From contig NZ_MWQY01000003.1 in assembly GCF_002087085.1 (NCBI RefSeq), positions 124,001 through 188,000 on the forward strand: a stretch of 64,000 nucleotides of DNA. Direction: 5' to 3'. The notes below the pieces were generated by a model. The model saw nothing but the letters and a program-made list of their open reading frames with translations. It had not been told where the DNA came from and did not search any database. Position numbers and translations under genes: made by a program. This stretch comes from Marispirochaeta aestuarii (GTDB lineage Bacteria > Spirochaetota > Spirochaetia > JC444 > Marispirochaetaceae). Position 1 is the first letter of the stretch. The number at the start of each line of letters is the position of its first letter. Of this stretch, positions 24,218 to 33,473 are shown piece by piece.

Positions 24218-25657
24218 CTAATTACGTGAATAGTTGGGGGCTTCCTGCGTAATGGAAACATCATGAGCATGACTCTCCTGAAGCCCGGCGCTGGAGATCT
24301 TAACAAAATTCCTGTATAAACGCAATTGATCGATGGTCCTGCAGCCGCAGTAGCCCATTCCCTTTTTAAGGCCGGTCACCAGCTGGTGAAAAAAGTTTTT
24401 CAGTTCTCCCTTGTAGGGGACCTTTCCCTCGATTCCTTCGGGAACCGGAGCCTCTCCTTCCTTCATCTGATATCTGTCTCCGGAACCCTGCTGAATCGAA
24501 GAGAGACTCCCCATTCCGCGGTACTCCTTGAACATACGCCCGTCGTAGATAATCTCCCGACCCGGGGCCTCCTTCAATCCGGCGAATAGGTTCCCGATCA
24601 TCACGGTACCGGCTCCTGCACAGATCGCTTTGGTTATATCACCGGAAAACTTGATACCCCCGTCGGCCACCACGGGTATACCGGATTTCTCCGCTTCCCG
24701 GGCGCATTCGAGAACAGCGGTAAACTGGGGAACTCCTATGCCGGCGACAATCCGGGTAGTACAGATTGAACCCGGACCGACACCGACTTTGACCGCGTCG
24801 GCCCCTGCATCTATAAGACGCCGGGTTCCTTCCGGGGTAGCCACGTTTCCGCCGATAACTGCCGGACTGAAGTTCGCTTTGATGTCCCGTACCGCGTCGA
24901 TAACACTCTTGCTGTCTCCATGGGCGGTATCAAGGACGACAAAATCCACATTGGCAGCCTGCAGCAGAGGCATCCGTACCCGCCAGTCGTTGGGAGATAC
25001 GGCGGCCCCGACAATCAGTCTGCCCCGGGAGTCTACCGCGGCATTGGGGTAATCCTGATGCTTTTCTATGTCCTTTACCGTTACAAGTCCAGTAAGTTTT
25101 CCTTTTTTATCCACCACCGGGAGTTTTTCGATCTTGTGGGTATCGAACTTCTCCTGGGCGCTTTCGTGGGTGGGATCCCCGATTTCAACCACGGGATCAA
25201 CGGTCATGATCTCCTTTACCCTGCGGCTGTCGTCCCGGCAGAAACGCAGATCCCGGCTGGTGATAATCCCCTTCAGATATCCCTCCTTGTCGACAACAGG
25301 AAGTCCGGATACCCGATTGCTGATGGTTTTTCGCTTAACCTCGGCAATTGAATCATCGGGATCAACGGTAATGGGATTGTCGATAACCCAGTTCAGGTAA
25401 CGCTTGACGCTTCCCACGTGGGCAGCCTGATCCTCAGGGCTCAGATTACGGTGGATAACACCGGCCCCCCCGTTCAGGGCCATGGCTATGGCCATCTCCA
25501 TTTCCGTTACCGTGTCCATTGCGGCGGAGATTATGGGGGCTTTTAAATAAATGTCCCGGCACAGACGGGTTCTAACCGATGCTTCACCGGGCAGAAAATC
25601 CGCGTAGGCAGGGATAAGAAGAACATCGTCATAACTCAGGGATTCACGAAACTCCAT
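24218..25657 (-). CDS. guaB: IMP dehydrogenase
   Basis: A 479-residue NAD-dependent enzyme oxidising IMP to XMP. The barrel begins [16 protein letters not shown]. Two CBS domains occupy about residues 90-205 ([21 protein letters not shown] and [21 protein letters not shown]). The active-site loop is [15 protein letters not shown] with the catalytic Cys. Tight packing with purB (no gap) and purA (8 bases) indicates one transcript. CBS domains imply allosteric control by purine nucleotides, known for the family. Confidence 0.98.
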   Translation of the reverse strand: MEFRESLSYDDVLLIPAYADFLPGEASVRTRLCRDIYLKAPIISAAMDTVTEMEMAIAMALNGGAGVIHRNLSPEDQAAHVGSVKRYLNWVIDNPITVDPDDSIAEVKRKTISNRVSGLPVVDKEGYLKGIITSRDLRFCRDDSRRVKEIMTVDPVVEIGDPTHESAQEKFDTHKIEKLPVVDKKGKLTGLVTVKDIEKHQDYPNAAVDSRGRLIVGAAVSPNDWRVRMPLLQAANVDFVVLDTAHGDSKSVIDAVRDIKANFSPAVIGGNVATPEGTRRLIDAGADAVKVGVGPGSICTTRIVAGIGVPQFTAVLECAREAEKSGIPVVADGGIKFSGDITKAICAGAGTVMIGNLFAGLKEAPGREIIYDGRMFKEYRGMGSLSSIQQGSGDRYQMKEGEAPVPEGIEGKVPYKGELKNFFHQLVTGLKKGMGYCGCRTIDQLRLYRNFVKISSAGLQESHAHDVSITQEAPNYSRN

Positions 25658-27085
25658 CTATTTATCCTCCTTCAAAAAATCCTGTATACCTTCGTAGCGG
25701 TCGGCTATCTCCCTGGCCTTCTTGACCGCTGCACCACGGTACTGCTCCTGGCGGGCAAAAAACAGCTCCGCCTCGGGCAGTCCGACTGCCTTAAGGGACC
25801 GGGAGACCAGTTCGCTGACTGCGCTGTTATCCTTAATGGCGGTGGCCAGGCTGATTCCTTCCTTCTCGCAGCGCAGGGTAAGCTGTTTTATGATCTCGTG
25901 GGCCTCAGACTCCCCCGCCGCGGCGAGCAGAATATAGGCGGCTTCCGCGAGGACCAGATCTCCGGAGGAGTGGATATTCTTCATCATCTGGGCTGCATTG
26001 ACGTGGAGGCTTTTGAGAACCTTGAGGCTCCGGGCAGCGGCAGCGGCGAATCCGGCGAGGTAATCCGCGATAAAACGCATGGAGGCGGAATTGCTCAGAT
26101 CCCGCTGATGTTCAGATATCTGATCCATAAAAAAGGTCATGACCCGGGGAGCAAAGGCCTTCCACAGACTCTTTACGTGTTCAGAGTTCCAGGGATTCCT
26201 TTTCTGGGGCATGGTGGAAGATCCGACCTGCTCGCTCTTGAACAGCTCCCGGACCTCGTTGATTTCGGAGCGCTGGAGGTGCCGGAGATCGTCGGCAAGA
26301 TTCGCGAGAATTCCGAAGGCCACATTAATCTCCAGGAGAAGTCTGAGCAGATACTCGGGCTCCACCATCTGGGTCGCGGTTTCCGAGGGTTTTAAACCCA
26401 GGGATTCGAGGATTTCCGCCTCAAAGCCCTCGGGATCGGAGGTCAGCAGGGCTGTTGAATTATAGGACCCCACCGCCCCGGCGATTTTGCCCCGGAGATC
26501 TCCTGCAAGCCGGTTGATCTGGATAATCGATTTTCCAAGCCGGGAAGCATACTCAGCCATGGCAAAACCGAAGGTAATGGGTACGGCATGCTGCCCGTGG
26601 GTCCGGCCCACCTGAGGTACTTCGGCATTGTCCCGGCAGAGACGGACCAGTTCCTCCTCAACCTTGAGCAAGGTTGGAATTATCACATTCCTGACAGCGT
26701 CCCTCATGCGCATTGACTGGGCAGTATCCAGGATATCCACCGAAGTGGCGCCAAGGTGTACATAGGGAGCGGTTTCCTCAGGGACCTTGCGCTTGAGTAC
26801 ATTTACCAGGGCTCGGATATTATGCTGGGTTTTCTCCTCTTCCTCGTAGACCTCTGAGGGACTCACAGACGCCTCCACAGAATCGAGGGCGGACAGCAGA
26901 TCCGGGCGTCCTTTCATGCTCAGGTTTACATGGCTCTTAAGGAGGGCGATTTCTACCTTGATACAGTACTGAATTGAAGCCTCTTCGCTCAGATAGCCGG
27001 TTAGCTGATCGAACAGGTTCCGATTTGCCAGATAATAACGATGGTCCAGGGGGGACAGACAGTGAAAAATGCTTCTCTCTTCCAT
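25658..27085 (-). CDS. purB: Adenylosuccinate lyase
   Basis: A 475-residue fumarase-superfamily enzyme that splits SAICAR to AICAR and adenylosuccinate to AMP. The N-terminus SPLDHRY, the TRH-like histidine block VGRTHGQHAVPITFG and the signature SSTMPQKRNPWNSEH are clear. The start at ATG 27085 is fixed by the conserved SPLDHRY, yet no SD is visible and the best -10 ends five bases upstream. It heads the purine conversion cluster; the SAICAR step links it to the purH genes at 42-44 kb. Confidence 0.96.
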   Translation of the reverse strand: MEERSIFHCLSPLDHRYYLANRNLFDQLTGYLSEEASIQYCIKVEIALLKSHVNLSMKGRPDLLSALDSVEASVSPSEVYEEEEKTQHNIRALVNVLKRKVPEETAPYVHLGATSVDILDTAQSMRMRDAVRNVIIPTLLKVEEELVRLCRDNAEVPQVGRTHGQHAVPITFGFAMAEYASRLGKSIIQINRLAGDLRGKIAGAVGSYNSTALLTSDPEGFEAEILESLGLKPSETATQMVEPEYLLRLLLEINVAFGILANLADDLRHLQRSEINEVRELFKSEQVGSSTMPQKRNPWNSEHVKSLWKAFAPRVMTFFMDQISEHQRDLSNSASMRFIADYLAGFAAAAARSLKVLKSLHVNAAQMMKNIHSSGDLVLAEAAYILLAAAGESEAHEIIKQLTLRCEKEGISLATAIKDNSAVSELVSRSLKAVGLPEAELFFARQEQYRGAAVKKAREIADRYEGIQDFLKEDK

Positions 27086-27090
27086 ACGCT

Positions 27091-27120
27091 ACTATGCCGT
27101 AAAAAGAGGCCATTTGTCAA
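27091..27120 (-). promoter_or_regulatory. Candidate purB promoter giving a leaderless message
   Basis: Minus-strand TTGACA (27120-27115), 18 bases, then CATAGT (27096-27091). Only five bases separate the -10 from the purB ATG, so transcription should start at or beside the start codon. Confidence 0.5.
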
Positions 27121-27164
27121 AGCCCGGGTAGTGCATCAGCGCGGTTTCTGAGTACAATGGAGGC

Positions 27165-29051
27165 ATGCAAAAATATGAGGAGCTGCTTCGAAAAGCTGTT
27201 GAGGCTGGGAAACGGCGGGATTACAGTGAATCCATCCGCCTCCTTACAAGAATAGTGACCGAATTCGAGGGCCTTCCCGATGCCTATCTGTACCTCGGCA
27301 GGAGCTATCATGCCCTGAAGGATTACAACAAGGCGGTCATATTTCTCTCCTATTACCGCCGTAAGAAACCCCGATCCTCCGCCGGAGACTTCTTTCTTGG
27401 CCGGGCATATCTTGCAGCGGGGGCCAGCTCCCGGGCAATTCCCCTTCTCAAGCGGGCAAGCCGCCATTCCTCCAACATCAAACCCCTCATTCTTCTTGGT
27501 ATGGCCTATCTCAGGGCCAGGAGGTTTGAAGAAGCGGTACACTACCTGGGCCAGGCTGTTGAAAAAGCCCCTGACAACCGTAGACTCTACGTGGGATACC
27601 TGAACGCGCTTCTGATTTACGGCTTGCGCCGATTCAATGCCGAAGACCTGGAGACCGCCGGGCAGGTCCTTGAGTTCCTGGAAGGTCTGGACCTGAATTC
27701 GGTAACCGTTTACCTCTATCTTGCCAAAATTCTTCGTGAACAGGGAGAGCATGCCAGAGCTGTGGAATACTACCGAAAAGCGGCCGAACTTGAGCAGAAC
27801 GACGAACTTATCAGGCTGCAGCTGGCAGACTCTCTTTTCTCCTGCGGCAGGGTCGACGAGGCACGGGATATCCTGCGGGAAATCCGGCACATTCTCCCCG
27901 AGGGAGAAGGCTTCAGCCTGGGACAGGAGAACGTGGAGCCCCTGCTGGCGGTAAAGAACTTTCAGAACCAGGATTTCCGCAAAGCCGTTTTTCACGGCTG
28001 CCGATCTCTGAAGATTCGCCGGGATGCTGACATGCATCTCCTTGTCGGGGAGGCCTACCGTAACACAGGAAATCTTGATCTGGCGGAAAACCATTTCAAT
28101 CAGGTCCTCAAGGGCAACCCCGGCTCAGGCGAAGCCCGCATGGGCCTTGCCATGATAGCCTGGCAGCGAGGTAACTGGACCCAGGTAATCAGCCGTCTTG
28201 AGGGACTTGTCGGAAACAGCCAGTACGGCGATCTCGCCGGATACTACATTACCTTGAGCCGCTGCCGTCTTGACTATCCAGCCGGGGAACTTCTGGATGA
28301 GGTCAGAGAAGAGGTGCGGAGGAGCGGCCCTGATCCGTACATTCTCTGCGCGCTGGCTGACCAGTATATACGGGCAGGACATACAGACCTGGCGGTAAAA
28401 TGGTACCGGAAGGCTTTGATCCTCAACGAAAACCACACCCCCGCCATGGAGGGTCTGATTACATGTTTCCAGAATTCCGGCGACACCGGGGAACTGATTG
28501 CCCTGTACAGGGAAATCCTCGACCGGGAACCCGACAATCGTGAGCTGCGGGTACAGCTCATTGACCTGCTATACACTGATCAGCACTATGCACAGGCTGC
28601 CCAGGAGGCGGAATTCCTTCTTGGAACCGGCAATCTTGATGTCCGTCTGCAGCGGCTTCTTGCCATCTGCTATAGAAAGACCAGACGTTATCGGGACGCG
28701 GCAATCATTTATCGGGAGCTTCTGAGGGAAGAGCCGGAAAATGAGGTATTCCTCCGGTCCCTGCTCTTTTCCCTTGACAAGTGCAGACGACGCAAGCAGG
28801 CGATCCAGCTGCTTGAAGGCGCCCTGTCATACCTGAAAAAGCCCAGTTCCTCCCTGAAACTGATTCATGGTGTGCTTCTTCACAAGGAAGGTGATACGGA
28901 AGCCGCCATGACGGCCTTCAGATCAGCAATGGAACTCGATCCCCGGGATTGGCGGCCTTACCATAATATCGGTAAAATATATAAAGACCGGGGATTGAGC
29001 TCTTTTGCGGATAAATTCATCAAAAAAGCGCAGGAGCTGAAAGAATTATAA
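27165..29051 (+). CDS. TPR-repeat protein, 628 residues
   Basis: A long solenoid of tetratricopeptide repeats covering nearly the whole chain. Recurrent helices include AYLYLGRSYHALKDYNKAVIF, TVYLYLAKILREQGEHARAV, YILCALADQYIRAGHTDLAV and KLIHGVLLHKEGDTEAAMTA. There is no signal peptide or membrane helix, so it is expected in the cytoplasm as a scaffold. It is divergent from purB. GGAGG is only one base from ATG 27165, an unusually short spacing. The partner is unknown. Confidence 0.8.
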   Translation: MQKYEELLRKAVEAGKRRDYSESIRLLTRIVTEFEGLPDAYLYLGRSYHALKDYNKAVIFLSYYRRKKPRSSAGDFFLGRAYLAAGASSRAIPLLKRASRHSSNIKPLILLGMAYLRARRFEEAVHYLGQAVEKAPDNRRLYVGYLNALLIYGLRRFNAEDLETAGQVLEFLEGLDLNSVTVYLYLAKILREQGEHARAVEYYRKAAELEQNDELIRLQLADSLFSCGRVDEARDILREIRHILPEGEGFSLGQENVEPLLAVKNFQNQDFRKAVFHGCRSLKIRRDADMHLLVGEAYRNTGNLDLAENHFNQVLKGNPGSGEARMGLAMIAWQRGNWTQVISRLEGLVGNSQYGDLAGYYITLSRCRLDYPAGELLDEVREEVRRSGPDPYILCALADQYIRAGHTDLAVKWYRKALILNENHTPAMEGLITCFQNSGDTGELIALYREILDREPDNRELRVQLIDLLYTDQHYAQAAQEAEFLLGTGNLDVRLQRLLAICYRKTRRYRDAAIIYRELLREEPENEVFLRSLLFSLDKCRRRKQAIQLLEGALSYLKKPSSSLKLIHGVLLHKEGDTEAAMTAFRSAMELDPRDWRPYHNIGKIYKDRGLSSFADKFIKKAQELKEL

Positions 29052-29060
29052 AAATCAGCT

Positions 29061-29088
29061 TGATATTTTCCCGGCCATATTTATACTG
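29061..29088 (+). promoter_or_regulatory. Sigma-70 promoter of the 181-residue gene
   Basis: TTGATA (29061-29066), a 16-base spacer and TATACT (29083-29088). The transcript should begin close to the AGGAGG ribosome site, leaving a very short leader. Confidence 0.65.
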
Positions 29089-29104
29089 ACACAAGGAGGA
29101 AAAG

Positions 29105-29650
29105 ATGGCGACGAAAGCTTTAGATCTCTTCCAGGCATACGCTGAAGACAAACTCCCCAGAGACGGGGGTTATATTGTATCTTCATTCTTCGACCAGAAT
29201 TCGGCATATTCAAAGTATGAGGTTGTCGCCTACAACGGGGTGAAGAATATCTACCTCTCCGAAGAAGGACTCACCTTCCAGACCGACGGCAACAAGCTGT
29301 TTGTCCTGGTTGAACCTACAAACTACCCTGAAAAGCATGTGGAACCTTATGTCCGCAAAATGGCCTACCAGATTCCCCACCGCTTTAATGAACTTGAGAT
29401 TTTTACCGCAAAGAACCAGACCAAGGTAATGGTCAGCAAGATCCCCACAATGACCTATTCGTCCTTTACCATACTCAGGCCCACGGGAATAAACTTTTCC
29501 CTGCTGATTTTCAATACCCCTGACGTTCTCAATACCATGGAGTACTTTTTTACCGAGACCATAAACAAAGAGGCGGGGGTACCGAAGTCCGATGCGAAAA
29601 AGGCCGCCGCTTACATTGTGGAGGGCATCAAAAGGTTCTCCATTTTTTAG
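29105..29650 (+). CDS. Conserved-looking unknown protein near the cfpA locus
   Basis: A 181-residue cytoplasmic protein, not recognised. It has no signal, membrane helix or known motif. The fold looks alpha/beta, with strands such as YEVVAYNGVKNIYLSEEGLTF and FTILRPTGINFSLLIF and a helical end (SDAKKAAAYIVEGIKRF). It has its own strong promoter, an ideal AGGAGG site and a strong terminator, so it is a monocistronic, probably well expressed gene. It sits between the TPR gene and the ppdK-cfpA group, which run toward it on the other strand. Confidence 0.65.
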   Translation: MATKALDLFQAYAEDKLPRDGGYIVSSFFDQNSAYSKYEVVAYNGVKNIYLSEEGLTFQTDGNKLFVLVEPTNYPEKHVEPYVRKMAYQIPHRFNELEIFTAKNQTKVMVSKIPTMTYSSFTILRPTGINFSLLIFNTPDVLNTMEYFFTETINKEAGVPKSDAKKAAAYIVEGIKRFSIF

Positions 29651-29674
29651 TCAGGCTCTTCATTAATAGACCAA

Positions 29675-29706
29675 TAAAAAAGCTGCCGTTTCACGGCAGC
29701 TTTTTT
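29675..29706. terminator. Bidirectional terminator
   Basis: Stem GCTGCCG/CGGCAGC (29682-29688 with 29694-29700) with loop TTTCA, six Ts after it and six As before it. It serves the 181-residue gene on the plus strand and the ppdK group on the minus strand. Confidence 0.9.
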
Positions 29707-29722
29707 GCTTCCTAGTGAATTT

Positions 29723-32377
29723 TCAGCCCGCAGCGGCTTCCTGGCGTTCCAGTTCCAGCTGAGCTACTGCAAGCATGGCAATGGGTACGGAATAAACGGA
29801 ACACGATACATAATCCAGTCCGGCCTCCATGCAGAAACTGATATTCTCAGGTACCGCACCGTGTTCGCCGCAGATACCCTTGCTCAGTCCGGGCCGGGTC
29901 ATGAGACCCCGTCGGACTGCAGTCTGAATCAGTTCCTTTACGTTTTTGTCCAGCTGCTGAAAAGGATTCCCGTTCAGTATGTCGAACTGTGTATAGTCGG
30001 GCATAAAGGAGTTGAAATCATCCCTGGAGAGACCAAGGGAAGTCTGGGTGAGATCGTTTGTACCAAAGGAGAAAAACTCGGCATAACGGGCAATCTCTCC
30101 GGCGCTCAGAGCCGCTGCAGGCAGCTCAATCATGGTACCGATCTTGTACGGCAGCTCTTTACCGCCCTTCTCTTTCCGTATGGCCTCTGCCACGGATGTC
30201 AGACCTTCATAGGTATCTCCCTCGATCTTTTTGCCGTACACAATGAGTTTCAGTTCATCGGCATTCATTATGAGGGGGATCATGATCTCCGGCAGCACCT
30301 TGATCTTTTCGTCCCGCAGGGCATAGGCGGCCTCAAAGATAGCTTCGATCTGCATACGGTAAATCTCAGGATATGATACGGCGATACGACAGCCCCGATG
30401 CCCCAGCATGGGATTAAATTCCCGCAGGGAATCGCAGCGGTATCTGATCTCCTTCTGACTCAGGTCCTGATATTTCTTCTGTCCCTTTATGTATTCCAGA
30501 AAGTATCCCATCTCGGCATCATTGTGGGGCAGAAACTCGTGGAGAGGAGCATCCAGAAGACGGATCGTAACCTCCTTACCGTCCATGGCACGGAAGATGC
30601 CGGAAAAATCCTGAACCTGCATCTTTTTAAGCTTCTTAAGGGCCCCTTCCCTGTCGGATGTATTATCCGAAATGATCAGCTCACGGAAAACGTTAATGCG
30701 CTTCTCATCAAAGAACATGTGTTCCGTCCGGCAGAGTCCGATTCCCTGGGCGCCGAAGCGGACAGCCAGTTCGGCGTCATGGGGATTATCGGCATTGACC
30801 CGGACGTGAAAGTCCTTCGTGAAGTTCTTGACTATATCGATATACTCCAGCAGACCCGAACCCTCGGGAGAGGGTTCGATGAGGGATGCCTTTCCAATAA
30901 AGATCTGGGGGTCCCCGTAATGGGGAACATTCATGGTTATATAGTCCCCCTCTTTTACCGTTACCTTATCGATCACGGCCTTTTTTCCGGTAATACGCAT
31001 TTCCGGCTTTACCAGGGAGACCTTTCCGTACTGCCGGGCAACAACCGAAGCGTGGGCCGAATACCCTCCCTCACTGGAAAGTACACCCGTAGCGACTTCG
31101 ATGGCCTTGACATCCTCGGCGAAGGTCGCCGGCATGCACAGAATAAACTTTGTATCCATGCCTTCCAGCTGAGCGGTCTTATAGGCTTCCAGTAGTCCCT
31201 CGGTTGTAAAATAGACCCTGCCCACAGCCGCACCGGGGGCACCGGAGATTCCTCCGCTGATCTCTTCAAAATCCTTGATGGATTTGATATCCACCACAGG
31301 GTGAAGGATCTCATTCAACTGAGCGGGTTTTATACCCTTTATCAGATATTCCTGATCCACAATCCTGCGATTGTGCAGGTCGAGCAGGGTTTTCAGATCC
31401 GCCTGAGTCGATTTTGTCATCACAGGGCGCTGCTCGATAAGCCAAACCTGCTTGTTTTCTATTGTAAAGCGAATGAAGCGGATCTCTTTAAAATGATCCT
31501 CAACAGTTTTGGCGATCTTTTTCAGATCTTTGAGAAAGCCGCTGCCTATCTCGTTAATGTCCTTTCCTTCAATATCGATGGTGTCGAACTCGTTCTGATT
31601 GTACCAGCCCTGCAGCAGATCTTCACCGCTGACGATATCCCGGGTATAGAAACTGCCCGAGGAGCTGTCCTTACCATAATTACCGTAGACCATGGGCTGC
31701 ACCATAATTGCTGCATCCTCATCATCGAGATCGTCCAGTTTCAGCATCAGACTGATTCGCTGAAGTGCCGTCTGCATCTGGGAAAAGGCTGAAGTAAAAA
31801 ACTCCCTGGGCAGCAGTCCCCGGAATTTGGCAAATGCTGCTTTTAGCTCTTTTGCTCCGGCATCTCCTTCCAGAATCTTTTTCAACTCCCCGATTGCCCT
31901 GTTGAGTTCCTGGCGCTGCTTTTCCTTTTTTTCCAGTTCGGCGATTTTCAGTTCGATCTCCAGAAAACCATGCAGCATAAAAAGAACTTCATGGTATCCG
32001 AAGGTCTCCCCCACGAATCCGCAGAATCCCGGAATGGTATCATCGGTTAAACCAAAATTATGCAGCGTCGGATAATGAACAATCGCCAGGTTCGGACTTA
32101 TTACAATCTTCAGAAGAAGAGGATTATCTGGATCATCAAAACGCTTTTTTACCACATCCTCAAATTTCTTGAGATGGATACCCGCCTCTTTTTTAAAATC
32201 GAAATCTTCCAGATGGGCGGCAATTTCGGCATCAATAATAAAACCAGGCAGAATGGGAAGGTCCAGGGATGCAAACTCAAGGGCCTGCTTTCCCCGCAGT
32301 CCGGATTTTTCCATTACCTGCTCATTCTTCGGTCGTATATTTCGACTAAAATAGTGGATATTTTTGTTGGCAGCCAT
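29723..32377 (-). CDS. ppdK: Pyruvate phosphate dikinase homologue, altered ATP domain
   Basis: An 884-residue protein with the size and order of pyruvate phosphate dikinase. The swivelling domain has the phospho-histidine motif GGYSAHASVVARQYG. The PEP/pyruvate barrel keeps VRVNADNPHDAELAVRFGA, GIGLCRTEHMFF, TIRLLDAPLHEF, GTNDLTQTSLGLSRDD and CGEHGA. The N-terminal ATP-grasp domain is divergent: where relatives have VSVRSGAxxSMPGMMDT this one has KIVISPNLAIVHYPTLHNF, losing the ATP-contacting arginine. It may therefore use another phosphoryl donor or serve a non-canonical role. The SD GGGGAG precedes ATG 32377. It lies downstream of the cfpA-linked gene, 24 bases after it. Confidence 0.8.
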   Translation of the reverse strand: MAANKNIHYFSRNIRPKNEQVMEKSGLRGKQALEFASLDLPILPGFIIDAEIAAHLEDFDFKKEAGIHLKKFEDVVKKRFDDPDNPLLLKIVISPNLAIVHYPTLHNFGLTDDTIPGFCGFVGETFGYHEVLFMLHGFLEIELKIAELEKKEKQRQELNRAIGELKKILEGDAGAKELKAAFAKFRGLLPREFFTSAFSQMQTALQRISLMLKLDDLDDEDAAIMVQPMVYGNYGKDSSSGSFYTRDIVSGEDLLQGWYNQNEFDTIDIEGKDINEIGSGFLKDLKKIAKTVEDHFKEIRFIRFTIENKQVWLIEQRPVMTKSTQADLKTLLDLHNRRIVDQEYLIKGIKPAQLNEILHPVVDIKSIKDFEEISGGISGAPGAAVGRVYFTTEGLLEAYKTAQLEGMDTKFILCMPATFAEDVKAIEVATGVLSSEGGYSAHASVVARQYGKVSLVKPEMRITGKKAVIDKVTVKEGDYITMNVPHYGDPQIFIGKASLIEPSPEGSGLLEYIDIVKNFTKDFHVRVNADNPHDAELAVRFGAQGIGLCRTEHMFFDEKRINVFRELIISDNTSDREGALKKLKKMQVQDFSGIFRAMDGKEVTIRLLDAPLHEFLPHNDAEMGYFLEYIKGQKKYQDLSQKEIRYRCDSLREFNPMLGHRGCRIAVSYPEIYRMQIEAIFEAAYALRDEKIKVLPEIMIPLIMNADELKLIVYGKKIEGDTYEGLTSVAEAIRKEKGGKELPYKIGTMIELPAAALSAGEIARYAEFFSFGTNDLTQTSLGLSRDDFNSFMPDYTQFDILNGNPFQQLDKNVKELIQTAVRRGLMTRPGLSKGICGEHGAVPENISFCMEAGLDYVSCSVYSVPIAMLAVAQLELERQEAAAG

Positions 32378-32401
32378 AGGTTCTCCCCTTTCAGCTCATT
32401 A

Positions 32402-33409
32402 TTAGAACAGATTCAGCACGGTATTTACCGGGAACCGCAGAAAATCTTCGAACCGGGGACTTGCTCCCTGGCGAAGGTAACGCTGCAGTTTCGCCACATC
32501 CTTGATATCTTCTCCAGCAACAGCGAAAACGATGGTGCTACCGTGTTTGACCTTTCCCCATTTGAAAAGGGCGGCTATATCGTGAATTCTCTCGCCTTCA
32601 TAGAATATATATACCTCGAGACCAGGATGTTTCGCCTGATAACTCTGAATAATCCGTTTCCAGGCCTCAACATTACCATTGTGAAAGAGCTCATTACTGA
32701 CGGGGACAGAGTAGAAAGGCGTCATGCGCTTTTTACCGCCTCCGCTTTCTCTGGCGGGGGTTGGTGCCGTCGCGGCAGTGTCTTTCTGACCTGTCGGTTT
32801 TCTGGCTGTACTGGTTTTCTTTTTTCGTACAGCGGGCTTTTTCGGTTCCTTGATTTCTTTAGGCGGAGAATACTTGAAGGATCCCTTTGTCAGCAGTGCC
32901 GGGGGCTTACCCGGAGAACCATTCAGGTATTTAATGAATGTCTCGACGGCTTTGTCCGCCGTCTGCTGATCGACTCCCCTGTCCATCCCGCCGGCATATA
33001 TTGTTACAATCTCGTTCTTTCTTAGGGTTCCAACGGAGTCCCAGTGGGAACGGTTTTTCGGGTTTACAATCAGATAGCCAAGCTCGGGATGGATATAGGT
33101 CATAACCAGATCCACGGCGTTCCATCCGGCGACAGCTTCATGGATCTCGTCAAAAGCTTCCACAGTATCCTTCAGATTGCATGAATCACAGGCATAGGCG
33201 TATTTGTCCACCAGCAGAGCATAAACAATCGGGCCCAGCTGATTCTGATTCAGAGTATTTTCACCGAGCATCTGATTCAACTGATCGGCAAGATTGTTCT
33301 TCTGTTGAATTTCCGGAATTATATTGGCGACGGCCTGAAAATGTCCCAGGGAAGAATTGAACCCCTCCCGGGTAAAGAAATGTTCGTAAGCGTAGGGTAA
33401 TGTTCCCAT
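32402..33409 (-). CDS. CfpA-linked protein with basic central linker
   Basis: A 335-residue protein of unknown function. Residues about 1-175 are helical and globular. Residues about 180-228 form a K/P/A/T-rich linker (KEIKEPKKPAVRKKKTSTAR) like histone-H1 tails. The C-terminal domain (TPFYSVPVSNELFHNGNVEA ... GLEVYIFYEGERIHDIAAL) is alpha/beta. Three cysteines or more near residue 75 (YACDSCNLKD) form a CxxC. The position between cfpA and ppdK matches, from memory, TP0747 in T. pallidum. The SD AGGAC precedes ATG 33409. A role linked to the cytoplasmic filament is only suggested by place. Confidence 0.65.
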   Translation of the reverse strand: MGTLPYAYEHFFTREGFNSSLGHFQAVANIIPEIQQKNNLADQLNQMLGENTLNQNQLGPIVYALLVDKYAYACDSCNLKDTVEAFDEIHEAVAGWNAVDLVMTYIHPELGYLIVNPKNRSHWDSVGTLRKNEIVTIYAGGMDRGVDQQTADKAVETFIKYLNGSPGKPPALLTKGSFKYSPPKEIKEPKKPAVRKKKTSTARKPTGQKDTAATAPTPARESGGGKKRMTPFYSVPVSNELFHNGNVEAWKRIIQSYQAKHPGLEVYIFYEGERIHDIAALFKWGKVKHGSTIVFAVAGEDIKDVAKLQRYLRQGASPRFEDFLRFPVNTVLNLF

Positions 33410-33431
33410 CTTTTGTCCTCTCGCGCAGTTG

Positions 33432-33461
33432 AAAAAAGAGACCCCCTCACGAGGAGGGGGT
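33432..33461 (-). terminator. Terminator or attenuator after cfpA
   Basis: On the minus strand ACCCCCTC pairs with GAGGGGGT around a 5-base loop, then three bases and six Us. It stands between cfpA and the next gene of the group. It should cap most transcription after cfpA and lower expression of the two genes behind it. Confidence 0.75.
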
Positions 33462-33473
33462 ACAACAAACCGC

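Noticed and set aside
24218..27160. A guanine or purine riboswitch ahead of the purine cluster
   Set aside because: The region upstream of purB is too short and the promoter ends five bases before the start codon.
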